Source: an uncultured Flavobacteriia bacterium
GTDB taxonomy: Bacteria > Bacteroidota > Bacteroidia > Flavobacteriales_D > Crocinitomicaceae
Assembly: GCA_903873915.1 (NCBI GenBank)
Contig: CAIQQH010000008.1
Span: 24,844 to 88,843, forward strand
DNA length: 64,000 nt
Reading direction: 5' to 3'
Positions 16,477 through 24,940 of the stretch are shown here, in pieces. The notes beneath the pieces are model-generated. The model made no database searches. It had not been told where the DNA came from and worked only from the letters and a program-made list of their open reading frames with translations. The translations under genes were made by a program, and so were the position numbers. The first letter of the stretch is position 1. The number at the start of each line of letters is the position of its first letter.

Positions 16477-19400
16477 TTATTTAAAGGAAAAAGCTGATTT
16501 GACATTGTTTTTCACTTCCAACACTTCCTTTTCGATCCATTCAGGAAAGTCGAGAAGCACTTGATCATTTAAAGGTAGCCATTTCGATGCACTTATTGAA
16601 TAGTCGGGTGCATCACCATAAAGCACATCTGCGCGCATGCTAATCCACTGGTGCCAAGATGTCGGTTGAAAACGAACGAAACGCGTTAATTGAGGTGCGT
16701 CGAAAAGGAATTCTGACAAGCCATCTCGGTCAAAATTGGCAACTATATTTTCTCCGACACAATCCCAGTTTTTACCATCACTCGAAATCAAAAGACCGTA
16801 TGACTTCACCCATTGATCACTATTGTAACTGCCTTGCGTACAAACGCCCCAAATTGTTTTAACTTCACCTAAATCAATTTGAACCCATTGATTTTCATCA
16901 CATTTCTTACTTGACCAATTTGCGTACTTCGGCTCACTGTTCAAACGCGCTAATTTCGCGGAATGATTTTTATTGAACTCACTAGAAGCTGAAAAAGCAT
17001 CATCACTCAACACTCCTCTTCCCCATTGTGCATCAGCGAGCTCAGGTTTATTTCCGTTTTCAGTCAACTCCCAACCCTCGTACTCGGATACAAACCGTTG
17101 AAAATCGTTGGCCAATTCAGGTCCCTTTTTTACACTTACCATTTTCATGATTAAGCCTAGTGAAAGGGCAGTTGGTTCGGTTGCATTTACCCCCCAACCT
17201 ATCCAATGATATCCTTGTTTTTTATTCGAAGCGGCAACATAATCGAGGTAATAAAGTCCTTTTGCATTCTCCCGTTCTACTTTTATGGCGTTAGAAAACG
17301 TATTTTTCAATTCAGAATTTAACACGTTATCCATGACCTCATCCACCCTAGCCTGAATGTTATTGAAGTTATCCAAAACAGGCGATAAACCTAAATAATC
17401 GAGATAATTCCTTGAAGTGACTATTGAAAATTCAGCGATGAAAAGCTGAGCGATTTGCGCCAAATTTGTTTCTATTTCTTCCGAACTGACTGCTTTTCTA
17501 AACACCAGATGTCCTGGACGATGGTTTCGTTCAAAATCGGTATTGGAAAAATGAAATTGTTGGAGGACATCATCAATAGACGAGTGATAGTCATTCGTTC
17601 GTCCAGCACTGCTTAAAGTCAAGTGCAAATAGACCTCATTGGTGATGTAATCCGAAATAAAATCAAAAGAAAGCCGAACAATGTAACCATCCACAGTAGA
17701 AACTATCCTGTAACACATTTTTCCACCTTGAGGGGTACCTGCAATATCTTTCGTTACCTTACCGGATTGTTTAAAATAGCGCTCTACACCTGTTTCAATT
17801 TCCTTGAGACATGAACGAATTGCCTCCTCGTTGTTTGCAAGCGGATCAATGATGTCAATTAAGCTATTTTCATAATCCTGAATAATTTCAGGGATTAGCA
17901 CGTTGAATAAATTGAACGTAATATCGAAGGATTCAACGATTAATTCTGGATTATGAATGGTTTGTTGCACGTCAAAAATGAACTGAATTTGCTCAAATTC
18001 ATAGTCAAAATGAAAGGTCCATGGGTATTTTTCCATCACCTCACTTATTGTCCCGTAACTGGCGTTTCCATTGCTATTCCAAAGCACAAGATTTTTATAT
18101 TTTTTGAACTCTTTTTCATATTTCAACAAGAACTGAAATAGATTTCTTCGGGTGATCGCGAGCAATAAACCGAAGTGTTCAATCGATTTTTGGTCCTTCC
18201 AATCAGGTAAAAAGCCTACTGCCATCGATCCTGAGCCATACAAGGAAAGATGCAATGACAGCGCTGCTTTTGTAACTGCATTTTTCGGAAAAATACTGCA
18301 CCATGCATAGCTTGCCATGTTTCCAATTTGCCATTGATTTTGCTTTGTTCCCCACTCTAAGCCACCTTCTGTTTGAAGTGTTTGAAGTCGCAACTTTACA
18401 AATTGTTCCAAACTGGTAAAGGCGAATTTGTGCCAATATTCTTTCGACCCCGCATTCGATGAATCACCAACAATTTTGTAATTGCTCGTTCCTCCTCCAC
18501 TGTTCAAGCGCTCCATACTCATGATCCAAGTACGTGCAATCGTTAAAGAATGAAAGGCTGATAATTCTTCTTTCGAAAAGGAGACCGTTTCAGATTTTCT
18601 GGCTTCCATAGAATCCACTCCTAGAGCATAAGCCCTTGAATCCACTATTTTATCGAATTCATTTGGATGAACGCCGTATTGTTCTCCCATTAATTTTAGC
18701 ACCAACTCATTGAATGTCTTGTTTCGAATTGCACTATCGATTGCCTCAACAAACCGTGTATCTATCTCAGGAAAAGGATCTTCTATCCCTAGTTCATTAG
18801 CAGTTTCGAGAATAATTTCTTTCACCTGCGCTGAGTTCAATCCCAACTTTGTCCTAGAGACAGACTCCAAAAAACGAAATTCCTCCATACTGATCTGCTT
18901 ATCCTCCAAAGCAACAATGACATGCTCTTTAAATTCAGATAGTGACGTCATTTTTCTCAGTTCCTCTTGCTCCAACTTGATGCGTTCAACAGCCATTGGG
19001 TCGGGTTGAAGCAAGACCTTCCAATCAGCAGGCAATAAATGCTCGTTGGAATTCAATAAAACACGCACACCTTCGGGCAGTTCAAGATTTATATTGATCC
19101 GCTTTAATTGGTCACCATCTTCAATGTTGAGCACAATGACATTCATTTCGTTCTCAGAAACGATGTACTGATCGTAATCCCAGAGTGGATTTAATTGATC
19201 GAGAACGCCCTGTATAGCCAACTCTAATGGCTCCAAAATGAAACGGTAACAATCGTCAGTAAATGGCCAATTGATGGTTTTTCCTTTGACTTCATAAATG
19301 GGATGAGCAATTTTATTTCGAAGTTCCACGAACTTGCTAAAAAACTGATTTAAATTACACTTCTTTAAGCTTACGCCCTTCCTTGCCTGAATACATCTGT

Positions 19401-19788
19401 CATAAAGATTGTCTTTGTCATCAGACTCAACAACCTTCTTCAGGATATCCATGCAGGCGATGAAGTTGGCCAAGACCTCATTTTGTTGCTCTTTGCGAAT
19501 TAAATCATCCAGCAAAGAAGGCTTTTGACTATCCGCGAGGTATTGACTGGTATTTCTGACCCAACCCACATAGGTTCCGACGGAAAGCGACTTTTTGCTG
19601 TTGATGATCTCTTTTTCAAGCGACATAAGATGCGTACCTGTCTCTTTATATTCCGCCAAGACGAAGGAGCACACATGCATGATTAAACTCTCACCTAGAT
19701 GCAAAAGGTAACGCTGACGTGCTTCGTAAAACTTTGCTTTGGCAATGTCATCCAAGGATTTGATGAATGATTGAGGGAGTCTAGACAT
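16477..19788 (-). CDS. Large cytoplasmic HEPN / TerB-like / discoidin multidomain protein, unknown function
   Basis: ATG 19788 (MSRLPQSFIKSLDD) is preferred over the track's GTG. The 1103-residue product has no signal peptide or clear membrane helix. Residues 1-190 are helical and carry LRNKIAHP (R157-x4-H162), the Rx4-6H signature of HEPN RNases. Residues ~280-334 (VIVALEDKQISMEEFRFLES...LGLNSAQVKEIILETANELG) look like a TerB-like helical domain. A long unrecognised middle (~400-900) follows. Residues ~960-1055 (ANWSSKKCDENQWVQIDLGEVKTIWGV, then TRFVRFQPTSWHQWISMRADVLYG) form an F5/8 type C discoidin domain, normally extracellular. The combination suggests a biological-conflict protein; the function is not known. 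Confidence 0.75.
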   Translation of the reverse strand: MSRLPQSFIKSLDDIAKAKFYEARQRYLLHLGESLIMHVCSFVLAEYKETGTHLMSLEKEIINSKKSLSVGTYVGWVRNTSQYLADSQKPSLLDDLIRKEQQNEVLANFIACMDILKKVVESDDKDNLYDRCIQARKGVSLKKCNLNQFFSKFVELRNKIAHPIYEVKGKTINWPFTDDCYRFILEPLELAIQGVLDQLNPLWDYDQYIVSENEMNVIVLNIEDGDQLKRININLELPEGVRVLLNSNEHLLPADWKVLLQPDPMAVERIKLEQEELRKMTSLSEFKEHVIVALEDKQISMEEFRFLESVSRTKLGLNSAQVKEIILETANELGIEDPFPEIDTRFVEAIDSAIRNKTFNELVLKLMGEQYGVHPNEFDKIVDSRAYALGVDSMEARKSETVSFSKEELSAFHSLTIARTWIMSMERLNSGGGTSNYKIVGDSSNAGSKEYWHKFAFTSLEQFVKLRLQTLQTEGGLEWGTKQNQWQIGNMASYAWCSIFPKNAVTKAALSLHLSLYGSGSMAVGFLPDWKDQKSIEHFGLLLAITRRNLFQFLLKYEKEFKKYKNLVLWNSNGNASYGTISEVMEKYPWTFHFDYEFEQIQFIFDVQQTIHNPELIVESFDITFNLFNVLIPEIIQDYENSLIDIIDPLANNEEAIRSCLKEIETGVERYFKQSGKVTKDIAGTPQGGKMCYRIVSTVDGYIVRLSFDFISDYITNEVYLHLTLSSAGRTNDYHSSIDDVLQQFHFSNTDFERNHRPGHLVFRKAVSSEEIETNLAQIAQLFIAEFSIVTSRNYLDYLGLSPVLDNFNNIQARVDEVMDNVLNSELKNTFSNAIKVERENAKGLYYLDYVAASNKKQGYHWIGWGVNATEPTALSLGLIMKMVSVKKGPELANDFQRFVSEYEGWELTENGNKPELADAQWGRGVLSDDAFSASSEFNKNHSAKLARLNSEPKYANWSSKKCDENQWVQIDLGEVKTIWGVCTQGSYNSDQWVKSYGLLISSDGKNWDCVGENIVANFDRDGLSEFLFDAPQLTRFVRFQPTSWHQWISMRADVLYGDAPDYSISASKWLPLNDQVLLDFPEWIEKEVLEVKNNVKSAFSFK

Positions 19789-19842
19789 GTATTGTAAATT
19801 GAAAGGTATTTTGAAAATTCCTTTAAAAATAAGCACATTAAA

Positions 19843-20077
19843 TCAATCTAGCACTTCAGTCACGAACTGCGCACTCACTTCTGTTTTCAGCAAGGCCCAA
19901 ATGGCAAAGCGGCGTAAGAGCTTTTGTCTATCTACTGCTGAGCTGCGGTCATAGAAAGCATCTTCGTACAATCCAATTAAACCTTGAGGAAGTTCTGATA
20001 TATTTTCGGGCTGTTTGCTTCCCTTGAATAAGTCAATCGTAGATGTAACGCAGGTAGGTGAGATCGAGGTGGGGCAT
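19843..20077 (-). pseudogene. Frameshifted, truncated N-terminal remnant of a conflict-locus protein
   Basis: The track shows an 84-residue ORF with a GTG start. A better start is ATG 20077, which encodes MPHLDLTYLRYIYD and then hits TGA; one base further on, the neighbouring frame continues smoothly with DLFKGSKQPENISELPQGLIGLYEDAF and RFAIWALLKTEVSAQFVTEVLD before a stop. Joined by a single-base shift, the text reads as the first ~78 residues of a larger Bacteroidota protein family I partly recall (N-terminus MPHLDLTYLR..., with a winged-helix-like LPxGLxGLYE segment). That recollection is not a database result. It sits directly upstream of the HEPN gene and is probably the stump of a former partner gene. 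Confidence 0.5.
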
Positions 20078-20210
20078 GGTTTATTTGTCAATTGCACATT
20101 ACTTATTTCAATAATAACTTAGTGGATAGCTAAGTTTTTATCGACGGCAAAATAGCATTAAAACAGGAAGATCATCGACTAATCCACATACAAGATTTCG
20201 GCTCAACCTT

Positions 20211-20417
20211 TTAGATCATTGGGTAACCACAAAAATACAATCCAATTAAAAAGACAATGACTTTCGTTAATTCCGTCATGAATGTTGGAAATTCCTCTAT
20301 GCCTTTCATTTGTCGTTCTATGCCAGTTCCCACTGAAAGGTGGTGCAAACAACGAAAAAACTTTTCTTCATGATTGCCAAGAATTAAGGTAACTATGTAT
20401 TCCTTTTTCAATTGCAC
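20211..20417 (-). pseudogene. Truncated copy of the PPP-type phosphatase gene
   Basis: The 68-residue ORF contains EYIVTLILGNHEEKFFR and ERQMKGIEEFPTFMTELTK, almost identical to an internal part of the phosphatase at 24060-24815, then diverges into an unrelated hydrophobic tail. The GDVHG metal site and the C-terminal half are missing, so it cannot be active. The region 20098-20526 otherwise holds no gene I can support. Confidence 0.85.
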
Positions 20418-20429
20418 GTAGTGCCTTAC
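20261..20429 (-). repeat. Direct repeat copy A (internal phosphatase segment)
   Basis: About 169 bp that match 24503-24671 in the same orientation with only a handful of mismatches (for example CCCACTGAAAGG versus CCCGCTGAAACG). The two copies bracket the NUDIX, 2H and 637-residue genes, about 4.2 kb apart. Confidence 0.88.
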
Positions 20430-20526
20430 TAATCTCTACATTCAAAATCAAGTAAAATCACAATTTGAATATTTCAGTTTAATCTTTTGTTAGCATTTTA
20501 ACAAAATGATAAATTGAATGTTGTCA

Positions 20527-21396
20527 CTACACATCCCTAGGGTCTTCATTCTTGTTCAATAATAATTTTGATGTTTTAGAAATCACTGTTTTTTTGTCAT
20601 TTCGAAGTGCAAATCCTTGTTTTATTTCATCGGCTGAAACCCATATTATTCGCTCATCATTTGTTGTTTTTAAAATTTGAATCGCTTCTAAATGGATTTT
20701 GTTTGACCAATTCATCTCATAAACATGAAAAACTTTTAATGATTCTTGACCATCTCTATATTGATCTTTATAAATACCCGTATTACAAATCCACTTTTTT
20801 GAATAGTCTATATAATAGAATTGATTTCCATCCAATATTCCTGAAGATACTAATTCTTCATGAAATTCTCTCCATGGATCAGACTCTCTATCTTCATCCA
20901 TATCAAACCAAGACAAAAACTTTCGTAACTTAAATCGATCATAAATAAAAAGTCTAAGGTCATACAAACCATTTTCTACTTTTGTATTTGTATCTCGCTC
21001 AATTGACCAAGTTGCAAACCGATCAGACATTTTTTGCTGGTCATACTTAAAAACACCACCCACTGGTTGATATTGGTTTCGCAGACTATTATAAATTAAT
21101 AAATAGTTTTCATCATGAATTTTAAGTAAATATGAAAATGACAGCCTCAATTTTTGACGTCTCTTATGAGGAAGGTAAGAAACAACAATCGTAATGAAAC
21201 GTTTTCGATTATCAATGAAGAAAATAACAAAATCTAACAACAAAAGTAAACCAGAGGTTATTCCGGTAAACTTCAATTCATTGTCCAAACCATCTAAAAA
21301 AGTCAAATCAAAATTCTTGAACCAAATAAGTCCGAAACATCCAGTTAATGTAACTAACTTTATATAAACACCTACAGATTGTTTAGAATTTTCCAT
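20527..21396 (-). CDS. 2TM SMODS-associated NUDIX (S-NUDIX) protein
   Basis: ATG 21396 (MENSKQSVGVYIKL) is preferred over the track's TTG. The 289-residue product has two N-terminal membrane helices (around residues 10-30 and 40-60), then a domain that starts RLSFSYLLKIHDENYLLIYNS and contains RNQYQPVGGVFKYDQQ and DPWREFHEELVSSGIL. These match the SMODS-associated NUDIX pattern described by Burroughs, Aravind and colleagues for CD-NTase-linked conflict systems, where it is thought to sense or process nucleotide signals at the membrane. No CD-NTase gene is present in this window, so the protein is an orphan here or acts with other island genes. The gene is visibly AT-rich and divergent from the 2H-like gene with a 20-bp gap. 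Confidence 0.78.
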   Translation of the reverse strand: MENSKQSVGVYIKLVTLTGCFGLIWFKNFDLTFLDGLDNELKFTGITSGLLLLLDFVIFFIDNRKRFITIVVSYLPHKRRQKLRLSFSYLLKIHDENYLLIYNSLRNQYQPVGGVFKYDQQKMSDRFATWSIERDTNTKVENGLYDLRLFIYDRFKLRKFLSWFDMDEDRESDPWREFHEELVSSGILDGNQFYYIDYSKKWICNTGIYKDQYRDGQESLKVFHVYEMNWSNKIHLEAIQILKTTNDERIIWVSADEIKQGFALRNDKKTVISKTSKLLLNKNEDPRDV

Positions 21397-21416
21397 GTTC
21401 AAATTTAATTAATTCC

Positions 21417-21803
21417 ATGTATACAAAAAAAATATGTCGCACTTATGTTCTTTTAGACGAGCAATCAAAAAAAGCAGTTTATTCGCTCATAACAGAATTT
21501 GATTTGGAAGAATGGAAGTTCTATGGTGAACACATGACAGTTGTTTATGGTAGACAATATAATACGTTAAATCTTGATTACCAATTAGGAGATGAAGTAC
21601 AACTTACTGGGACACATTTAGGCAAAAGTGAAAATTGTGTGGCGCTCAAAGTAAATGGGTTTTATTCCTTTAATGAAATTCCCCATGTTACACTTCTCGT
21701 CAATCAAACGAACAATAGTACCCCTGTAATGTCGAATAAAATTAAAAATTGGGACGAGCTAAAAAACCAAATTATTTTAACGGGTAAATTGATTGAATTG
21801 TAG
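21417..21803 (+). CDS. Small 2H phosphoesterase-like protein (tRNA ligase phosphodiesterase-like)
   Basis: The 128-residue product contains two HxT motifs, GEHMTVVYG near residue 40 and PHVTLLVN near residue 90, plus a C-terminal PVMSNKIKNWDEL...LTGKLIEL stretch. This fits the compact 2H phosphoesterase fold found in the cyclic-phosphodiesterase domain of fungal/plant tRNA ligases. Family members open 2',3'-cyclic phosphates, and related 2H enzymes (for example phage Acb1) cleave cyclic oligonucleotides. It has no export signal. Its start lies 20 bp from that of the S-NUDIX gene, so the pair share a control region. RNA-end repair, cyclic nucleotide cleavage or an antitoxin-like role are all possible. 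Confidence 0.65.
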   Translation: MYTKKICRTYVLLDEQSKKAVYSLITEFDLEEWKFYGEHMTVVYGRQYNTLNLDYQLGDEVQLTGTHLGKSENCVALKVNGFYSFNEIPHVTLLVNQTNNSTPVMSNKIKNWDELKNQIILTGKLIEL

Positions 21804-22133
21804 TTGTTTAATTCGTATTCATTATTACTTGAATCACTGTCATTTGTTAATTGAAATCATTGTTGTCCGACTACATCCACCTTCATGTTTTATCTAATCG
21901 CTACTAGTCTGGTTTATGTACCCCATCGGGGTCAAACCTCTGTAACCATAAGCCCTCCCGAAAGACCAATGACCCCATCGGGGTCAAACAGTTTAAATAC
22001 TAAATGACTAAATCACATAAAATAAAAACCACCCCCTTACTTTAAAATCACTTCTTAAAACCAATGATTTCAATGGCTTCAAGAAGTGTAGTTAATTTTT
22101 ATCGGACAACAGTAAATTAAAGTTCTGACCTAA
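21804..22133. other. Intergenic region of 330 bp with palindromic repeats
   Basis: No ORF of substance is seen. The stretch is AT-rich at both ends and carries two copies of a GC-rich palindrome described separately. The 22050-22130 part contains TTTAAAATCACTTCTTAAAACCAATGATTTCAATGGCTTCAAGAAGTG, with AAGAAGTG/CACTTCTT arms that could form a hairpin ending the 2H-like gene or the 637-residue gene. Confidence 0.5.
21919..21989. repeat. Pair of palindromic repeats ACCCCATCGGGGTCAAAC
   Basis: The unit (T/G)ACCCCATCGGGGTCAAAC occurs at 21919-21937 and again at 21971-21989, 52 bp apart. GACCCC-ATC-GGGGTC is an inverted repeat, so each unit can form a short hairpin. No T-run follows. The form resembles REP-type extragenic palindromes; no cognate transposase is seen in the window. 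Confidence 0.7.
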
Positions 22134-24047
22134 TCAAATATCTGTTTTTTTCTTAAGATAATTCAATATTTTCTGTAAAAGGCTCTTTTCATTAAACAAA
22201 GCATCTAGCGAAAGAATCAAAACGAGTGTCACTAAACTCAAGAACACGATTTTAAAGTCATCAACAATTGCAAAATATATCGCGATCACCTGAGCAAAAG
22301 TCAGGAGAATAACAGCATTATCAATTCTCTCGCTGCGCAGTTTTTCCCTGTCCTCTGACTCTAATTTTTCCTTTTTTTCTTTTTTCTCAGCCTCCAAGGA
22401 CGCCAATTTTTCCAAGCCATTGATGCTGTCCAAGTATTCTTCTTTCAATTCTTTGATATTGAATTTTGCTCTTAAATTTTGAAAGAAAGAATCGATTTCA
22501 TTGTAATTACTTATTAGTGTAAACACTTGATAAAATTCACCTTTGATCATCATTGCTTTCATTGATTTTAGCGATTCTGCTTCAAAATCTTCTCCGTTCA
22601 CCTTTAGATCTCCGATTTTTCCTTGAAAATGATGAAATAAGTATTTTTGATTTAGCGCGAACAATACCGCTGGATAATATTTATTAATTAACTCTTTACT
22701 TCGACTTTTTGGGTTTTCGTCGTTCTTGCCTTCTAAAATAAAAGCACCTTCGTTCAAAGTATACATAGAAACGTAAGCATCCGGGGTATCAGGTATAAAT
22801 TCCCAATTATTGATGACTTCATTTTTTAAGTCTGGAATGCGCAAAACATCAAAAATAAGTTGTTTATCCAACTTATTTTCTAATGAATTTTTCTGTTGAA
22901 TTGAAAGATGAAGAAAATGCGGTTTTACATATCCAGCATCATGAGAAAAATTCAAAAATGATTTCGGATCTTTTTGTTTAAAGAGTGTTCGCAAAAGCTC
23001 TTCGATGAGTGTATTAAACCTCAGTCCAAAAATTTCCTTTATAGATTTTGTGGAATTCGTCAAATCATCATGCCCTTCTAATCCCTTATCCGTCCGCAAC
23101 GGTTTGAAATCCAGCTTTAAATTTCCCATTGATTCAACCCTTAATAATTTATCACTTTCGGAAAGTTTAAAATACTTCTCTTCGTCACCGGGATAAAAAG
23201 GACTAGTTGTTAAAAGCTCTGAATTTAATTGAAGTTTGTTTTCGTTCGATCTGTAAAATTCAAATGTACTTCCTTTTAATTGATTCTTAATAGTGACATT
23301 TTTCTTAGAAATCGTGCAGTTGAATGACTCGCACTTATCCTCCATTTCAATGGGCGTATCGACCAAAGAGAAAGCGTATCGTTTCAAATGATCATTAAAC
23401 AAATCATTGGTGCTTAAGTAAAAATTAAAACTCGACTCTTTTTTGTTGGCAAAATATCTTAAATTATTTTTGACTTTTGATAAAGTCTTGAGCATGTCAT
23501 AGGCATTGTCCGCATCCCATTCTAAAACAATAGACGCGAAACCAAAGCCCACCTGAGGATTGAACGCTGAGCGATTGAAAAAAAGTTTAATTGAATCAAT
23601 TTTAAACATATCCGCGACAGCCTCATCGTCAGGTCTATCAAACGAAAACTTAATTTTTCTACTCAATAACCTGCCGGCAATAGACCCAACACTATCCGTC
23701 TTGTCGGGTTGGGTTTTCTGATCTTTCAGAACAAGACTATCCGTAAAATCAATAATATGGTCCAAATACTTTTGATCCCTAAAAGAGCTATCTTTAAAAA
23801 CAACCTTATGGTTATCGTTTATAAAATCAGGTGTTTGCGTAAGGTCAAGTGCATTCGGTTTTGCAATATTTTTTAAAAAAACACACACTAAAGCCCTAGC
23901 TATTTCCGTTGTATCAAATTCCCCATGATGAAGAAAAGCGCTGCTTTTGGACTTCTGGCTCTTCTCAAAATCAAAAAACTCATCTATTGCAAATTTCCCA
24001 TTTGTTTCCTCAAGATTAAAGGGAATCGTCAAAATCGTATAACTCAT
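22134..24047 (-). CDS. Unknown 637-residue protein with C-terminal coiled coil and membrane hairpin
   Basis: I do not recognise the family. The first ~520 residues are a soluble mixed alpha/beta region without a nuclease, ATPase or protease motif that I can see. Residues ~530-575 (GLEKLASLEAEKKEKKEKLESEDREKLRSER) form a strongly charged coiled coil, directly followed by two membrane helices (NAVILLTFAQVIAIYFAIV and IVFLSLVTLVLILSLDALF) and a short basic tail. This order, soluble domain then coiled coil then TM hairpin, recalls CorA-type and other membrane effectors, but no GMN motif is present. The gene is AT-rich, starts 12 bp after the phosphatase stop and is probably cotranscribed with it. 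Confidence 0.7.
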   Translation of the reverse strand: MSYTILTIPFNLEETNGKFAIDEFFDFEKSQKSKSSAFLHHGEFDTTEIARALVCVFLKNIAKPNALDLTQTPDFINDNHKVVFKDSSFRDQKYLDHIIDFTDSLVLKDQKTQPDKTDSVGSIAGRLLSRKIKFSFDRPDDEAVADMFKIDSIKLFFNRSAFNPQVGFGFASIVLEWDADNAYDMLKTLSKVKNNLRYFANKKESSFNFYLSTNDLFNDHLKRYAFSLVDTPIEMEDKCESFNCTISKKNVTIKNQLKGSTFEFYRSNENKLQLNSELLTTSPFYPGDEEKYFKLSESDKLLRVESMGNLKLDFKPLRTDKGLEGHDDLTNSTKSIKEIFGLRFNTLIEELLRTLFKQKDPKSFLNFSHDAGYVKPHFLHLSIQQKNSLENKLDKQLIFDVLRIPDLKNEVINNWEFIPDTPDAYVSMYTLNEGAFILEGKNDENPKSRSKELINKYYPAVLFALNQKYLFHHFQGKIGDLKVNGEDFEAESLKSMKAMMIKGEFYQVFTLISNYNEIDSFFQNLRAKFNIKELKEEYLDSINGLEKLASLEAEKKEKKEKLESEDREKLRSERIDNAVILLTFAQVIAIYFAIVDDFKIVFLSLVTLVLILSLDALFNEKSLLQKILNYLKKKTDI

Positions 24048-24059
24048 AAATCTTTGTAT

Positions 24060-24815
24060 TTAATGCACAGAGGCATATGTTTTCAATGCTTTGATGCTGC
24101 AAAAAGAGTCTTTTCCATTTTCCAAAACGACTGCTGTTAACCATCCACCGAAAACACAGCCTGTATCGAGTCCTGTGGCAAATGGGAATCTTTTCGGCTC
24201 TGGCTGTATAAACGGTTGGTGACCAAAATACACATGTCCAAATTTTCCAGTGTAGCGCTCTGCCCAATAGGTGTCCTCGGGGCCCTCCTCTCCTAGCCCA
24301 ACAAATTTATCATTGGGGTTCAAAAACCTGATTTTGGTGATCAATTCCAATCCTTTAAATTGTTTGGCCGCTTTTTCATTGTACGGATAATTTTCTGGGA
24401 AAGGAAATTTAACCACATTTGAAATTCCACCATGCAAAAGTACAATCCCCAAATTTTCAACCTTGAACGTATAAAAGGCTTCCTTTAATTTATCAATTTC
24501 CTCTTTCGTTAATTCCGTCATGAATGTTGGAAATTCCTCTATGCCTTTCATTTGTCGTTCTATGCCAGTTCCCGCTGAAACGTGGTGCAGATAACGAAAA
24601 AACTTTTCTTCATGATTGCCAAGAATTAAGGTAACGATGTATTCCTTTGTCAATTGCACGTATCGCCTTACAACATCAACGGAATGAGGTCCCTTGTCAA
24701 TGAGATCTCCAATAAAACAAATGTGATCATCAGATCGAAGAATGAGCTTTTCGAGTAACAAATCGAGTTCCTCAATGCATCCATGCACATCACCAATAAT
24801 GATTACTCTCCCCAT
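24060..24815 (-). CDS. PPP-type metallophosphoesterase / serine-threonine protein phosphatase
   Basis: The 251-residue product has the binuclear metal motifs of PPP phosphatases: GDVHGCIEE at residue ~7, GDLIDKGPHS at ~36 and GNHEEKFF at ~65, with later His ligands in LLHGGI and FGHQPF. Bacterial members dephosphorylate Ser/Thr-phosphoproteins or hydrolyse diadenosine tetraphosphate (PrpA/PrpE/ApaH-like); the sequence does not decide between these. It is the first gene of a likely two-gene unit with the 637-residue membrane protein, which makes a regulatory or defence role possible. An internal 169-bp segment is duplicated at 20261. Confidence 0.85.
   Translation of the reverse strand: MGRVIIIGDVHGCIEELDLLLEKLILRSDDHICFIGDLIDKGPHSVDVVRRYVQLTKEYIVTLILGNHEEKFFRYLHHVSAGTGIERQMKGIEEFPTFMTELTKEEIDKLKEAFYTFKVENLGIVLLHGGISNVVKFPFPENYPYNEKAAKQFKGLELITKIRFLNPNDKFVGLGEEGPEDTYWAERYTGKFGHVYFGHQPFIQPEPKRFPFATGLDTGCVFGGWLTAVVLENGKDSFCSIKALKTYASVH
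24503..24671 (-). repeat. Direct repeat copy B (inside the phosphatase gene)
   Basis: Intact counterpart of copy A at 20261-20429; it codes for the region around the GNHE motif. Being in-frame in a full gene, this is the source copy. Confidence 0.88.
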
Positions 24816-24940
24816 GCTTCTTCAGAAATTTTAAGAGTCTTTAAGTACTTGAAATTAAAGCGTAAATAGTTGTAAATATAAATCTTCATGAGCATATATT
24901 TATTTCCTATGATTACATTTATCCAACTAAACTGAACAGT

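Noticed and set aside
20527-21396. Complete CBASS operon
   Set aside because: The S-NUDIX protein suggests a link, but no CD-NTase, Cap2/Cap3 or classical effector is present in the window.
21919-21989. Possible CRISPR array
   Set aside because: Only two repeat units, each a short palindrome, no third unit and no cas genes.
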